Shown: positions 11,446 to 20,222, counted from the stretch's first letter. The stretch is DNA of 64,000 nucleotides from Candidatus Freyrarchaeum guaymasense (GCA_030587405.1 JAUQZD010000076.1:62001-126000); one strand, 5' to 3'. Translations and numbers: made by a program. Notes: generated from the letters alone by a model not told the origin.

Positions 11446-12024
11446 ATGAGAGAGGCCGCTGTTAGCAGGAAAACCGCTGAGACAAAGGTTAAAGTTAAAG
11501 TCAATTTGGACGGAAGCGGCGTAGGGGAAGCAAAAACTGGAGTAAAGTTTCTAGATCACATGTTAAAGACGTTCTCCAAGCACTCCTTAATAGACGTTTC
11601 AGTAGAAGCCGAAGGTGATTTAAAGCATCATGTGATCGAAGATGTTGGAATAACGCTTGGTGAAGCTCTAAAGAAGGCGCTTGGAGACAAGAAAGGAATC
11701 TTCAGGTTTGGAAGCTGCGTCATCCCCATGGATGACGCATTAGTGGCTGTAGCTTTAGATTGCGGAGGACGTCCATATGCAAGTATAGACCTAAAGCTAG
11801 AGGGCAGCCAAGTCGAGGACATGGCGTCCCAGGAAGTGAAGCATTTCTTTGTCTCCCTAGCTAACTCTCTAGGGTTAAACCTGCACATTAACACGTTGTA
11901 TGGAGAGAATGACCATCACAAGGTCGAAGCCGCCTTCAAGGCTGTTGCGGTAGCGTTAAGGCAAGCTGTTAGTATAGATCCTCGAAGAAAAGGTGAGGTT
12001 GCAAGCCTTAAGGAGATGCTTTAA
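11446..12024 (+). CDS. hisB: Imidazoleglycerol-phosphate dehydratase
   Basis: This is the Mn-dependent enzyme that removes water from imidazole glycerol phosphate. The 192-residue monofunctional form shows both duplicated metal motifs: KFLDHML and LKHHVIEDVGITLGEAL in the first half, KHFFVSLANS and DHHKVEAAFKA in the second. It begins right after the stop codon of the HAD gene. The phosphatase domain that is fused to this enzyme in enterobacteria is absent here, consistent with the separate HAD gene before it. Confidence 0.95.
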   Translation: MREAAVSRKTAETKVKVKVNLDGSGVGEAKTGVKFLDHMLKTFSKHSLIDVSVEAEGDLKHHVIEDVGITLGEALKKALGDKKGIFRFGSCVIPMDDALVAVALDCGGRPYASIDLKLEGSQVEDMASQEVKHFFVSLANSLGLNLHINTLYGENDHHKVEAAFKAVAVALRQAVSIDPRRKGEVASLKEML

Positions 12025-12025
12025 G

Positions 12026-12640
12026 ATGTTAATGTGCGTGGTGGACTACGGCGTAGGGAACCTGAGAAGCATAGTTAGGGGGCTGGAGAAGGCAGGTGCC
12101 TCCGCTAAGTTGACAAGGGACGCCAAGGAATTATCGGATGCCGACGCGATAGTCCTTCCAGGAGTAGGCGCCTTTAAGGACGCGATGGAAAACTTAGCCA
12201 GCTTAAAAAACACCCTTCTCGACGAAATAAAGAGTGGAAAGCCGCTTTTAGGCATATGCCTTGGCCTTCAGCTTCTTTTCACCGAAAGCACAGAGGGTGG
12301 CTTACACAAGGGACTTGACGTCGTAAACGGGAAAGTTGTAAGGTTGCCTAGTAACGTGAAAGTGCCACACATAGGCTGGAACACTATAAAACTTCATGAC
12401 CATAGCATTTCCTTGTTTGAAGGAATAACAGATGAATCATACTTCTACTTTGTTCACTCATACTATGCCGTGCCCAAAGATGAGAACGTGGTAGCGGCGA
12501 GAACGCGATATGGTGTGTCCTTCCCCTCGGTTATTCGCAAGGGCAACGTGTTCGCCACACAATTTCATCCAGAGAAGTCTGGCAGAATAGGCTTAAAGCT
12601 TCTTAGGAACTTTGTTCAAATGGTTAAGGAAGGGTTTTAG
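12026..12640 (+). CDS. hisH: Imidazole glycerol phosphate synthase, glutaminase subunit
   Basis: This is the class I glutamine amidotransferase partner of HisF; it supplies ammonia for ring closure. The product (204 residues from the ATG at 12026) has the oxyanion strand motif DYGVGNLRS, the nucleophile Cys in LLGICLGLQLLF, and the His-Glu pair in TQFHPEKSG. The ATG is one base past the hisB stop, so the reading frames are nearly fused; an alternative ATG lies two codons downstream. It is followed at once by hisA. Confidence 0.94.
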   Translation: MLMCVVDYGVGNLRSIVRGLEKAGASAKLTRDAKELSDADAIVLPGVGAFKDAMENLASLKNTLLDEIKSGKPLLGICLGLQLLFTESTEGGLHKGLDVVNGKVVRLPSNVKVPHIGWNTIKLHDHSISLFEGITDESYFYFVHSYYAVPKDENVVAARTRYGVSFPSVIRKGNVFATQFHPEKSGRIGLKLLRNFVQMVKEGF

Positions 12641-13387
12641 ATGCTCATAATTCCCTCAGTAGACATCCTTAAAGGTAAATGTGTAAGGCTAACTAGGGGT
12701 CAACCTGGCAGCGAAGAAGTTTTCTTTCAAGACCCCCTTAAGGCGGCCCTTCACTGGGAAAATCAGGGAGCGGAAGCGTTACACATAGTAGACTTAGATG
12801 GTGCCCTAGGTCAAGGGGACAATATGCGCCACATCAGAAGAATCCTTAAAGAAGTGTCCATTGACGTTGAGGTTGGGGGAGGAATCAGAAGCCTAGAAAA
12901 AGCCATAAAGATTTACTCCATGGGAGCCGAACGTGTAATTCTAGGCTCCTTCGCTTTTAGAGATCCTAAAGCTGTCAAGAAACTTGCCGGTGAAATAGGC
13001 GGAAACCATGTTATGGTGGCGCTGGACTATAAAGGTGAAATGATTATGGTGGAAGGGTGGACCAAAACAGTTAACGCGAACGTTTACGACGTAGCCGCCG
13101 GATTTGAGGAGGCCGGCGCTCGCTGGATCCTAGCTACAGCCGTGACGCGTGACGGCACCCTCAAAGGAGCAGACGTAAGGGTTATTTCAGAGCTAGTAAG
13201 GAAAGTTAAGGTTATGGTTGTTGCCTCAGGAGGAGTGAAAAGCTTAGAGGACGTCATAGCTCTTAAAAATGCCGGTGCCGCCGGCGTAGTAATTGGAAAA
13301 GCTCTTTACAAGGGCCTTCTCTCTTTGAGGGAAGCGAAGGAGGCTGCAAGATGCTGGCAAAGAGGATCATACCCTGCCTTGACATGA
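12641..13387 (+). CDS. hisA: Phosphoribosylformimino-5-aminoimidazole carboxamide ribotide isomerase
   Basis: This (beta-alpha)8 barrel performs the Amadori isomerisation of ProFAR. The 248 residues carry the catalytic Asp in [15 protein letters not shown] and the second in [12 protein letters not shown], plus the phosphate-binding loops EVGGGIRSL and [10 protein letters not shown]. It starts directly after the hisH stop and its 3' end overlaps hisF by 37 bp, an unusually long overlap that ties expression of the two barrel enzymes together. Confidence 0.95.
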   Translation: MLIIPSVDILKGKCVRLTRGQPGSEEVFFQDPLKAALHWENQGAEALHIVDLDGALGQGDNMRHIRRILKEVSIDVEVGGGIRSLEKAIKIYSMGAERVILGSFAFRDPKAVKKLAGEIGGNHVMVALDYKGEMIMVEGWTKTVNANVYDVAAGFEEAGARWILATAVTRDGTLKGADVRVISELVRKVKVMVVASGGVKSLEDVIALKNAGAAGVVIGKALYKGLLSLREAKEAARCWQRGSYPALT

Positions 13388-14157
13388 CTGGAGGACGAGT
13401 GGTTAAAGGTATCCGCTTTAAAAACTTGAGGGATGCCGGCGATCCCGCAGAGCTAGCCCGCCTCTACGATGAAGAAGGCGCTGACGAACTGGTGTTCTTA
13501 GACATAACCGCTTCAAGCGATCAAAGGCAAATTTTAATAGACGTGGTCGAGCGAACAGCAGATAATGTTTTTATACCGTTCACCGTGGGCGGCGGGATCA
13601 GAAGTATGGAAGACATAAGGCAAGTTCTATGTGCCGGTGCAGATAAGGTTGCGATAAACACCGCAGCAGTTAAGAAACCCCAACTAATAAGGGACGCAGC
13701 CAGAAAATTTGGCAGTCAATGCATCGTCTGCGCCATTGACGCTAAAAGAGTGCTGGCAAGCAAGAAGGACCCTGATAGAATAACAGTGTCGACCCCTGAG
13801 GGAAGATTCTGGTGGGAAGTCTACATATATGGAGGCCGGCAGCCCACAGGGATCGACGCTATAAAGTGGTCCATTACCGTTGAAAGGCTGGGAGCAGGGG
13901 AAATCCTCTTAACAAGCATGGATTACGATGGAACCAAGAAAGGGTACGACGTATACCTCACAAAGGAGGTCTGTAGAAGGGTGAGGGTGCCTGTTATTGC
14001 AAGTGGAGGCGCAGGGAGCCCCGACCACATATACCAAGCTCTAACGCAAGGAGGGGCTGACGCAGCACTGGCAGCCTCCATATTCCACTATGGAATATAC
14101 TCGATAAGCGAGGTTAAAAAATATTTAGCTAGAAAAGGGGTTCCCGTGAGGCTATAA
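13351..14157 (+). CDS. hisF: Imidazole glycerol phosphate synthase, cyclase subunit
   Basis: This barrel enzyme uses ammonia from HisH to form imidazole glycerol phosphate and AICAR. The 268 residues show [17 protein letters not shown] with the first catalytic Asp, [15 protein letters not shown] with the second, and the phosphate loops TVGGGIRSM and [12 protein letters not shown]. The length and motifs are typical. The start lies inside hisA. Confidence 0.95.
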   Translation: MLAKRIIPCLDMTGGRVVKGIRFKNLRDAGDPAELARLYDEEGADELVFLDITASSDQRQILIDVVERTADNVFIPFTVGGGIRSMEDIRQVLCAGADKVAINTAAVKKPQLIRDAARKFGSQCIVCAIDAKRVLASKKDPDRITVSTPEGRFWWEVYIYGGRQPTGIDAIKWSITVERLGAGEILLTSMDYDGTKKGYDVYLTKEVCRRVRVPVIASGGAGSPDHIYQALTQGGADAALAASIFHYGIYSISEVKKYLARKGVPVRL

Positions 14158-14159
14158 AC

Positions 14160-14828
14160 ATGAACATCAAGGAAGTTGTTAACAAGCTGGATTTCCAGAA
14201 GGGAGGAGGAATAATACCTGCAATAATTCAAGACGTTAAAACCAAAGAGGTGCTAATGTTAGGATACATGGACAAGGAGGCCCTAGAGAGAACACTCACC
14301 ACAGGTTACATGCACTACTACAGTAGGACTAGGAGGCGAATCTGGATGAAAGGTGAGGAATCGAAGCACTATCAGTTGGTCCGTGAAGCATACTGCGACT
14401 GCGACTACGACGCTCTCCTATTCAAAGTAGAGCAAAAGGAAGCGTGTTGCCACGAAGGATACTACACTTGCTTCCATAACGTGATAAGAGGCAATAAAAC
14501 GTTCAGGAGGGTTTTCCAGCCGGAAGTAGTCTACAGCCAGGCGAAGATACTGGACGAAATCTTCAATGTAATAATGGATCGCATGGAAAAACCTAGGAAG
14601 GGTTCCTATGTCTCAAACCTGACCGGGAAAGGTCTAAACGCAGTGCTCCAGAAGGTGGGTGAGGAAGCGGTAGAACTTATAATTGCAGCGAAGGACGGGG
14701 GGAGACGGGAAGTAGTAAGCGAGGCAGCAGACCTGCTATTTCACGTGCTAGTGCTTTTAGCCAAGAAGGGAGTGAAAATAAGCGAAGTTTACGAGGAGCT
14801 AAGAAAAAGGAGGGAGAGCAAAAGCTAG
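14160..14828 (+). CDS. hisIE: Bifunctional phosphoribosyl-AMP cyclohydrolase / PR-ATP pyrophosphatase
   Basis: Residues about 1-115 are HisI (GYMDKEAL, YYSRTRRRIWMKGEES, the metal site CDCDYDALLFKV and the Cys of CHEGYYTCFH). Residues about 125-222 are HisE, an all-alpha MazG-like domain with the acidic motif GEEAVELIIAA and EAADLLFHVLVLL. The fused form catalyses steps 2 and 3 of the pathway. It ends the operon: its stop overlaps the stop of the convergent ilvE by 4 bp. hisG, step 1, is not in this window. Confidence 0.94.
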   Translation: MNIKEVVNKLDFQKGGGIIPAIIQDVKTKEVLMLGYMDKEALERTLTTGYMHYYSRTRRRIWMKGEESKHYQLVREAYCDCDYDALLFKVEQKEACCHEGYYTCFHNVIRGNKTFRRVFQPEVVYSQAKILDEIFNVIMDRMEKPRKGSYVSNLTGKGLNAVLQKVGEEAVELIIAAKDGGRREVVSEAADLLFHVLVLLAKKGVKISEVYEELRKRRESKS

Positions 14829-15757
14829 TATACGGGAGTAACCCAGTGCTCGTACTTAGGATTTTTGCCAAGCGTAACCTCTGAAAACGCTTTCTGAAGC
14901 TTTCTTGTAATCGGCCCCGGCTTACCATCCCCCACCGGAATGTTATCGATCTCGACAACCGGAGTTATTTCTCCTGCAGTCCCGGTGATGAAGACCTCGT
15001 CCATATTGTAAAGCTCTGCTCTTGTAATGTCCCTCTCGGTCACGTTCACTCCAAGCTCCTCCCTAGCTAGCGTGATCACCGTATCCCTGGTGATCCCCCT
15101 GAGAATGGAAGCGTATAGTGGAGTGGTGATGAGCTCCTCATCCTTAACAGCAAAGAGGTTTTCCCCTGACCCTTCAGCCACAAAACCCCGATGGTCAAGT
15201 AGCAGTGCCTCGTCAAACCCGCGCTCAGCAGCCTCTAGCTTAGCAAGAATACTATTAATGTACTGGCCACAAGCCTTAACTTCAGGCGGTAACGCTCTGG
15301 GAGAAATTCTCTCCCAAGAAGAAAACATACACCGCACACCCTTCTCAAGAGCTTCAGGGCCCAAGTAACGTCCAAAGGGTACAACGTAGATTGCCGCCTC
15401 AACAGGGACCTTAAGAGGGTTTAACCCTAAAGGACCATACCCTCGGAAAACAATAGGTCTGATGTATACTGTCTCATGGAGGTTGTTTCGTCTTATAAGC
15501 TCAATGATAGCGTCACATATCTCCTGTTTACTGTAAGGAACATCCATCTTATACACTTTAGCAGAGTAAAAAAGCCTGTCAATGTGCTCACGCAGCCTAA
15601 AAATCAGAATATTCCCGTCCTCAGTAGCATACCCTCTTATCCCCTCAAAAACACCGCTACCATAATGTAACGCGTGTGTCTTAATGTGTACAACAGCACG
15701 ATCCCACTCGACAAACTTGCCATTCACCCAGCAATAATCAGCCCGCTCCTCTGACAT
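14825..15757 (-). CDS. ilvE: Branched-chain amino acid aminotransferase
   Basis: This is a fold-type IV PLP aminotransferase that makes Leu, Ile and Val from their 2-oxoacids. The 310-residue product has the N-terminal WVNGKFVEWDRA, the signature HYGSGVFEGIRGY, the PLP lysine in ACGQYINSILAKLEA and the motif GSGENLFAVKD. The start at 15757 is preceded by a perfect GGAGGTG at a six-base spacing; an ATG at 15772 overlaps that ribosome site and is unlikely. leuA at 28.7 kb serves the same pathway. Confidence 0.93.
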   Translation of the reverse strand: MSEERADYCWVNGKFVEWDRAVVHIKTHALHYGSGVFEGIRGYATEDGNILIFRLREHIDRLFYSAKVYKMDVPYSKQEICDAIIELIRRNNLHETVYIRPIVFRGYGPLGLNPLKVPVEAAIYVVPFGRYLGPEALEKGVRCMFSSWERISPRALPPEVKACGQYINSILAKLEAAERGFDEALLLDHRGFVAEGSGENLFAVKDEELITTPLYASILRGITRDTVITLAREELGVNVTERDITRAELYNMDEVFITGTAGEITPVVEIDNIPVGDGKPGPITRKLQKAFSEVTLGKNPKYEHWVTPVY

Positions 15758-15987
15758 AGACGACACCTCCATTAGTTACCTTTAGACTTGAAGGACAAGG
15801 AATATAAGCGTTACACCTCCCTTTCTCGCTACCCCTTAGAAAGGTAGCTGGAGTAAATTCCCCCACCTTTCAATCTTTAATTGCCCCGCCAATCAACCAC
15901 CACTATCTCCACCCTAAACAACAAAAGGCATTAGGCTTCTCAGAGGGAAAAATTAAATATAATTGTTCCACTTCTTATCTTCATGGT

Positions 15988-16118
15988 GCCGGGGTCACCT
16001 AGCCAGCCTCAAGCCTAGAATGGATAAACAGCCAGAATGGGTGCCAGACTCATAATCCCTGCTGTATCGGGGTCAGATGGGATATCTGGTTGCAGGGGTT
16101 CGAATCCCCTCCCCGGCA
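15988..16118 (+). tRNA. tRNA with CAT anticodon (elongator Met, possibly Ile2), two introns
   Basis: Acceptor stem GCCGGGG pairs with CCCCGGC (16111-16117), the T arm is AGGGG-TTCGAAT-CCCCT, and the anticodon loop is CTCATA then A with stem CCAGA/TCTGG. An insert of 29 nt at about 16055-16083 sits at the canonical 37/38 position. The D arm is also about 29 nt too long (insert at about 16007-16035, flanked by a GCCAG repeat that blurs the boundary). The acceptor G1-C72 pair argues against initiator tRNA. CCA is not encoded. Elongator Met versus Ile2 cannot be decided here. Confidence 0.85.
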
Positions 16119-16180
16119 CTTCTCCTTTAAATTCTAAACACGTTTCAAAAGTGGGTGAAGGGAATTAACTAATTAGTTGG

Positions 16181-16268
16181 AGCCGCCGAGGGGATTTGAA
16201 CCCCTGACCTGCGGATTACAATTCCGGTCTGGCGATGTCCGCCGCTCTTCCAGCTGAGCTACGGCGGC
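16181..16268 (-). tRNA. tRNA-Thr(TGT) with noncanonical intron
   Basis: GCCGCCG/CGGCGGC acceptor, a normal D arm (TAGCTCAGCTGG), anticodon stem GCGGA/TCCGC and T arm AGGGG-TTCAAAT-CCCCT are all clear on the minus strand. Removing 15 nt (16222-16236) between positions 32 and 33 gives the loop CTTGTAA, so the anticodon is TGT. CCA is encoded at 16178-16180. Confidence 0.9.
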
Positions 16269-16445
16269 TCCTTAGTTAGACTCTTTCTTCTAAAGGCTTT
16301 TTTAATTTTTTGTGGTCAGTCTTTTTTAAGGGATGAGGGGAGTTTGCGTTGTTGGATTTGCTTCCTCCTCTCCCAAGGGTTTCTCATGTAGGATTCATTC
16401 TTTTATAATGTCTCCTTTGTTTCGCCGTTTTCCTTTAAGGCTGGT

Positions 16446-17654
16446 TTACATTTTTTGGAGTAACGGGGTTATGATTAGTGTTATCATCCCTGGTTTTATA
16501 GCTGATTTCTTTGAAATATGACTTTGTATGGCTGCTGCTCTTTGTATTTCTATGGGGAGCTGCTCCAGTTCTACGTTTGTGTAGAATGCGATCATGTGGT
16601 TCTCTCCCAGTCTAGGGAGAAACTGTATTAGTAACGGGTTGATGAACTCTCTTTTTTTGGGGTTGTTGACGGTTACGACTATTCTTCTGCTTTGGGGTGC
16701 CGTCTTTATTTTCTGAGTCACATAGCGGATCTGGTTTACTTGTTTTCTTTCTCCTTCGTCGCTCTTCCCTTCGTATTTTTCTAGTTCTTGAAGGAGCTGG
16801 TAATAACTTTCAGGGGGGTTTGGCGGTGGCTCGGCTTTCTCTATCCTTAAGGTTAAATACAGGTATTTCGTTGAATCGTCTTGTTTTTCCGCATACCTTT
16901 GGAAGGCGTCCCTCACCCTCTTGATGGCTGACTGAGGCGTCGTAGCCGTTAACATTATTGGCCCAGCTATCCTGTTAGTTCTTTCATGCGTGTAGGTTGG
17001 AGTCTGATTTTGCTCTAATGCGAGTTTAACATCTTCTTCGGATGTTTTGTATATGTGGGCTGATGCTGAGATCGTGGTTGTTGTGCCTATGGACCGGATC
17101 CCTCTGAATTGTGATGCTACTTCCGTCAGGAAAACCCTGTTTATTCCTGCGACATCGTCTGGGTATGCCCTTGCCATGTCGTTGCTCCTGATGTACACTG
17201 TTACGTGGACGACGTCTGCAACCCTGTGGAATAGGATCATGTTGATGCAGGGTGGGTTAGCATTTTCAATATCTGAAACGGGGTTCCATAGTTGGATCAG
17301 GGCCACTCTGTCCTCCTTCAGTTTTTCTTTAGCCTGCTTAACTTGGTCAACTTGAAACCTTTTTCTTGCGCACCAGCCGTAAGTGTACGTGTGCCCCCCT
17401 CTTTCGGATGTTATGTATTGAGGTATGTAGCTTTCCTGAAGCGTCTTTAAGTCCATTCCAATGTACCCACGTGGTAGGGGAGGGCCGCTCCTCCAGTTAG
17501 TTAAGTGGATCACGCACCCTATAGTTTCTAGGGTCTCTTGCTTTTTATCCTCGGTGGTTAAGGGGACTCCCTTCTGAAGGATTATCCTGTTCACCTGTCT
17601 CCAGGCGCCGTCTATGTGGCATACCCGCACTAAGTAGGGGCCGTAGGCCTTCAT
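16446..17654 (-). CDS. Thymidylate synthase-like protein with a second, degenerate TS-like half
   Basis: The first 200 residues match archaeal thymidylate synthase: the nucleophile Cys in NPPCINMI (Cys136), the substrate motif YIRSNDM (155-160) and YPDDVAG where other TS enzymes have a PFNIA-type motif. The family methylates dUMP using methylene-tetrahydrofolate or, in methanogens, methylene-tetrahydromethanopterin. At 402 residues it is much longer than the roughly 220-residue methanogen enzymes. The C-terminal part (about 320-400) repeats the same strand-helix rhythm (LLIQFLPRLGENHMIAFYTN) without the catalytic Cys or RSND motif, as if the domain had duplicated and one copy decayed. Its ATG overlaps the stop of the MtrA-MtrH fusion gene (ATGA), so the two are translationally coupled. 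Confidence 0.75.
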   Translation of the reverse strand: MKAYGPYLVRVCHIDGAWRQVNRIILQKGVPLTTEDKKQETLETIGCVIHLTNWRSGPPLPRGYIGMDLKTLQESYIPQYITSERGGHTYTYGWCARKRFQVDQVKQAKEKLKEDRVALIQLWNPVSDIENANPPCINMILFHRVADVVHVTVYIRSNDMARAYPDDVAGINRVFLTEVASQFRGIRSIGTTTTISASAHIYKTSEEDVKLALEQNQTPTYTHERTNRIAGPIMLTATTPQSAIKRVRDAFQRYAEKQDDSTKYLYLTLRIEKAEPPPNPPESYYQLLQELEKYEGKSDEGERKQVNQIRYVTQKIKTAPQSRRIVVTVNNPKKREFINPLLIQFLPRLGENHMIAFYTNVELEQLPIEIQRAAAIQSHISKKSAIKPGMITLIITPLLQKM

Positions 17655-19138
17655 GTTCCATCCTTCCCCAACTGGTAGTATGGATGAACCGGCCTAGGCA
17701 TCACGTTAAGAACGTTGCACAGCTCGTCTGCCACAGTTACTTCTGCAGCTGCAACTTGCCGGAAAATTCTTGGAGCGTTTCTCATAGGTCCATAAAGATT
17801 TAGGTCTACACCGTAGAGTACGGGAAGGCTGTATATGAACGAGAAGTCCATTTTCTGCTTCATTTCCGGTGGGATGCCTGCATAAAGATTGTGGATGCCT
17901 ATCGCCGTAGGGTATCCGTAATGGTTCTTTAGTGCCCATGACGAGTAAACAGCCTCTATGCTTCCTTCCCCAAGGATCGGGACGCCTGGGTCAAGAATAA
18001 CGTTATCAACCACTGCTCCTTTAACTCTGGATAGTATCTGGTCTATCTTTTTAAATCTGGCTTCAAGCGTGAAGTCGTAAGCCAGGATTATTGCATAGTC
18101 TATCGGGGATATTTCTTGAAGCATCCTTGCTTCCTTCTCTTCAACGCTTAGTATCGAGTTATAAATTATCCTCCCGTTCAACCCTGTTTCCTTCGCCATC
18201 CTCATGGCTTCCACCCGTGCTTCCAAGCTTGTTGAATCGATTATTATTGGGGCATCTGTTACGTCCGCTACAAAGAACATATATTTTGTAAGTGCTTCGG
18301 CGGTCTCCCCAACCACATGGACCATTGAAGGTATCCCGTACTCCTCTGAGAGTTCCGCCTGCTGTATTATAAGTTTCTCCGCGCCTTCTTTATCGAATAA
18401 ACCTTTCCTTCCATCTTTAACTAAAGGATCTTTCCTGAAGAAGAGCGTTCCAGCAAGGACGGAAGCATACTCTCCCCTCTGCCCCCCAAGCTTGACCCCT
18501 GCAATGTCATAGACGATCAGCTTCCTGCGATGGAAAAGTGTATTTACCGGCTCAACCCCTCTTAGCCTTAGGTCCTCGCCCTCCCTTAGAACCCGTTCTA
18601 GCGCCGTCATCCAATCATATTTTTCCTCTCTCGGAGAGGGGAGGAGCGGCTGCTCGGGGTAGGCTTCAACCTGCCTTGCCGAGAAGGAACGAATTACTGA
18701 GACTATCTTGTCAGGATCCTTCTCGCCACGTAAATCTATGATCTCGACTTGCTTTTTGAATCTTTCAACTACAATGTGAGGGGTAGCGATCTTAAAGTAT
18801 TTCGGGTGAAGAATTGGGATTGTTCCCTCGCTCCCAATAACCCTAAAATCGTCTCCTATCCCGTTTTGGTGAAGTGCGACCAGAGTCTGTCCTGGCTCAT
18901 GGCCTACCACCTTTTCTCCGCAGACAACGAGGAACCTGATGTGGCTGTTAGATACTACGTTCTGAAGTATCCTTGCTATTCCGTCATTTTCCGTTTCACA
19001 TGGACCTGCTATTGCGACAAGTTTAGGTTCTTTCGCGATGATCCTTTCAGGTAGGTCGTGGGATCCACAGGTTACAACGGCAAAGGATGCTTTCCTGTTC
19101 CCTACGGTATAATCTCCAGCTATGTAAGGCCACTCCAA
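17651..19138 (-). CDS. MtrA-MtrH fusion: cobamide protein plus methyl-tetrahydromethanopterin methyltransferase
   Basis: The N-terminal 150 residues are the corrinoid-binding domain of MtrA (WPYIAGDYTVGN, AIAGPCETENDGIARI, FLVVCGEKVVGHEPGQ, IGSEGTIPIL, QVEIIDL). The His in VVGHEPGQ corresponds to the cobalt-coordinating His of methanogen MtrA. From about residue 200 the protein is MtrH (YDIAGVKLGGQRGEYASVL, PSMVHVVGETAEAL, IIDSTSLEARVEAM), which moves the methyl group of methyl-H4MPT to the corrinoid. The MtrA membrane anchor and subunits B-G are absent, so the product should be soluble. The start chosen is a TTG at 19138 with GGGAGG seven bases upstream; a GTG at 19153 is the alternative. 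It is co-transcribed with thymidylate synthase. The methyl acceptor is unknown; homocysteine via a core MetE is one possibility. Confidence 0.85.
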   Translation of the reverse strand: MEWPYIAGDYTVGNRKASFAVVTCGSHDLPERIIAKEPKLVAIAGPCETENDGIARILQNVVSNSHIRFLVVCGEKVVGHEPGQTLVALHQNGIGDDFRVIGSEGTIPILHPKYFKIATPHIVVERFKKQVEIIDLRGEKDPDKIVSVIRSFSARQVEAYPEQPLLPSPREEKYDWMTALERVLREGEDLRLRGVEPVNTLFHRRKLIVYDIAGVKLGGQRGEYASVLAGTLFFRKDPLVKDGRKGLFDKEGAEKLIIQQAELSEEYGIPSMVHVVGETAEALTKYMFFVADVTDAPIIIDSTSLEARVEAMRMAKETGLNGRIIYNSILSVEEKEARMLQEISPIDYAIILAYDFTLEARFKKIDQILSRVKGAVVDNVILDPGVPILGEGSIEAVYSSWALKNHYGYPTAIGIHNLYAGIPPEMKQKMDFSFIYSLPVLYGVDLNLYGPMRNAPRIFRQVAAAEVTVADELCNVLNVMPRPVHPYYQLGKDGT

Positions 19139-19197
19139 CGTGCTGCCTCCCACAAAAAGTAAAAGACCTGTTTCACTCTTTTGTTTAAAATCACATC

Positions 19198-19205
19198 CTA
19201 TAAAA
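19198..19205 (-). promoter_or_regulatory. Candidate TATA box of the mtrAH-thymidylate synthase operon
   Basis: ttttatag on the minus strand lies about 60 bp upstream of the TTG start, leaving a short leader with a strong Shine-Dalgarno sequence. Confidence 0.4.
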
Positions 19206-19262
19206 CGTTCGGGGCGTTATTAGTTAAGTGGTACACCTTAAAACTAGGACGTGGAGGGAGAA

Positions 19263-20102
19263 GTGTTGGCTGATACTGTGGGTGAAATCGTTAAGACCAT
19301 GATGAAGCTTGCCCCTCCAGAATTAGCTTTAAGGGACGATGCCATCGGCTTTCAGGTAGAACCGCACAGGAGGGGGATGAATAAGCTTGTCCGGCGCTGC
19401 GGGGTTGCATTAGATCCTTCTTTGGCTGTTATCAGGGAAGCTGTAGAGGCAGGTGTTTCTCTTCTCATAACCCATCATCCTCTATTCACCCAGCCGGTAA
19501 ATAGGGTTGATGGAGGCCTCTTAAGACGGCTGAAGCTTCTGCTGGATAACAACATTGCCCTTTATGTCGCCCACTCAAACCTTGACGCTGCAGAGGGCGG
19601 GTTAAACGACACGCTAGCCGAAGTTTTAAATCTAAACATTGTAGATGTCTTGGAGGTTGCCGATGGAAACGGTACCGTTCCACTAGGGCGGGTTTGCATG
19701 GTGAAAGTGAAAGAAATGAAATTAGAGACCTTTGCAGACTACGTTTTTCATAAGCTTAACGCTGAACTCGTCCAGTACGTTAAGGCGAGGGAAAAACCTA
19801 TAGAAAAGGTTGCCGTCGCCTGCGGGCGGAACGCATCCCCCAGCCTTCTCGTTTATTCCAAGAAGAAGGGTGCAGACACTTACCTGACAGGCGAGTTCTC
19901 TTACAGTCTGGCTTTAACAGGGGAAGAAGAAGGGGTGAACGTTGTTAGTGTCAGCCATTACGACACGGAGAAACACGGAATGAAAAAAGTTGCCCAGCTA
20001 CTGAGCATAGAGCATCCTGAAGTTCATGTCTTGTTCTTCGACCTCAAACCTAAAGTGTTCCACTTCGTAAAAGGCGAAATTGAAGATGCATTTGAGCTCT
20101 AG
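19263..20102 (+). CDS. Nif3/DUF34 family metal-binding protein
   Basis: The product has the two-part Nif3 fold signatures: LLITHHPLF and YVAHSNLDAAEGGLNDTLA in the first half, and a closing metal motif SHYDTEKHGMKK in the second, with no inserted PII-like domain. Family members bind two metal ions and have been linked to metallochaperone or GTP cyclohydrolase-like roles, but the biological function is unsettled. The GTG at 19263 has GGAGG five bases upstream; a GTG at 19251 would add four residues. It is divergent from the mtrAH operon and convergent with the carbonic anhydrase-like gene. Confidence 0.85.
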   Translation: MLADTVGEIVKTMMKLAPPELALRDDAIGFQVEPHRRGMNKLVRRCGVALDPSLAVIREAVEAGVSLLITHHPLFTQPVNRVDGGLLRRLKLLLDNNIALYVAHSNLDAAEGGLNDTLAEVLNLNIVDVLEVADGNGTVPLGRVCMVKVKEMKLETFADYVFHKLNAELVQYVKAREKPIEKVAVACGRNASPSLLVYSKKKGADTYLTGEFSYSLALTGEEEGVNVVSVSHYDTEKHGMKKVAQLLSIEHPEVHVLFFDLKPKVFHFVKGEIEDAFEL

Positions 20103-20222
20103 CATTCTCGTCGAGGCATGCAACAACTTTAGTGCTTGGAAGAAATCCATCCGTTTGTAATTCTTGACGGGGGCATTTTTTAAACTAACTATTTCAGTTC
20201 TCCTAAGTGGAGTAGCGCTCTA

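Noticed and set aside
17651..19138. MtrA-MtrH as evidence for methanogenesis
   Set aside because: No mcr genes or membrane mtr subunits are seen, and MtrH- and MtrA-like proteins occur outside methanogens.
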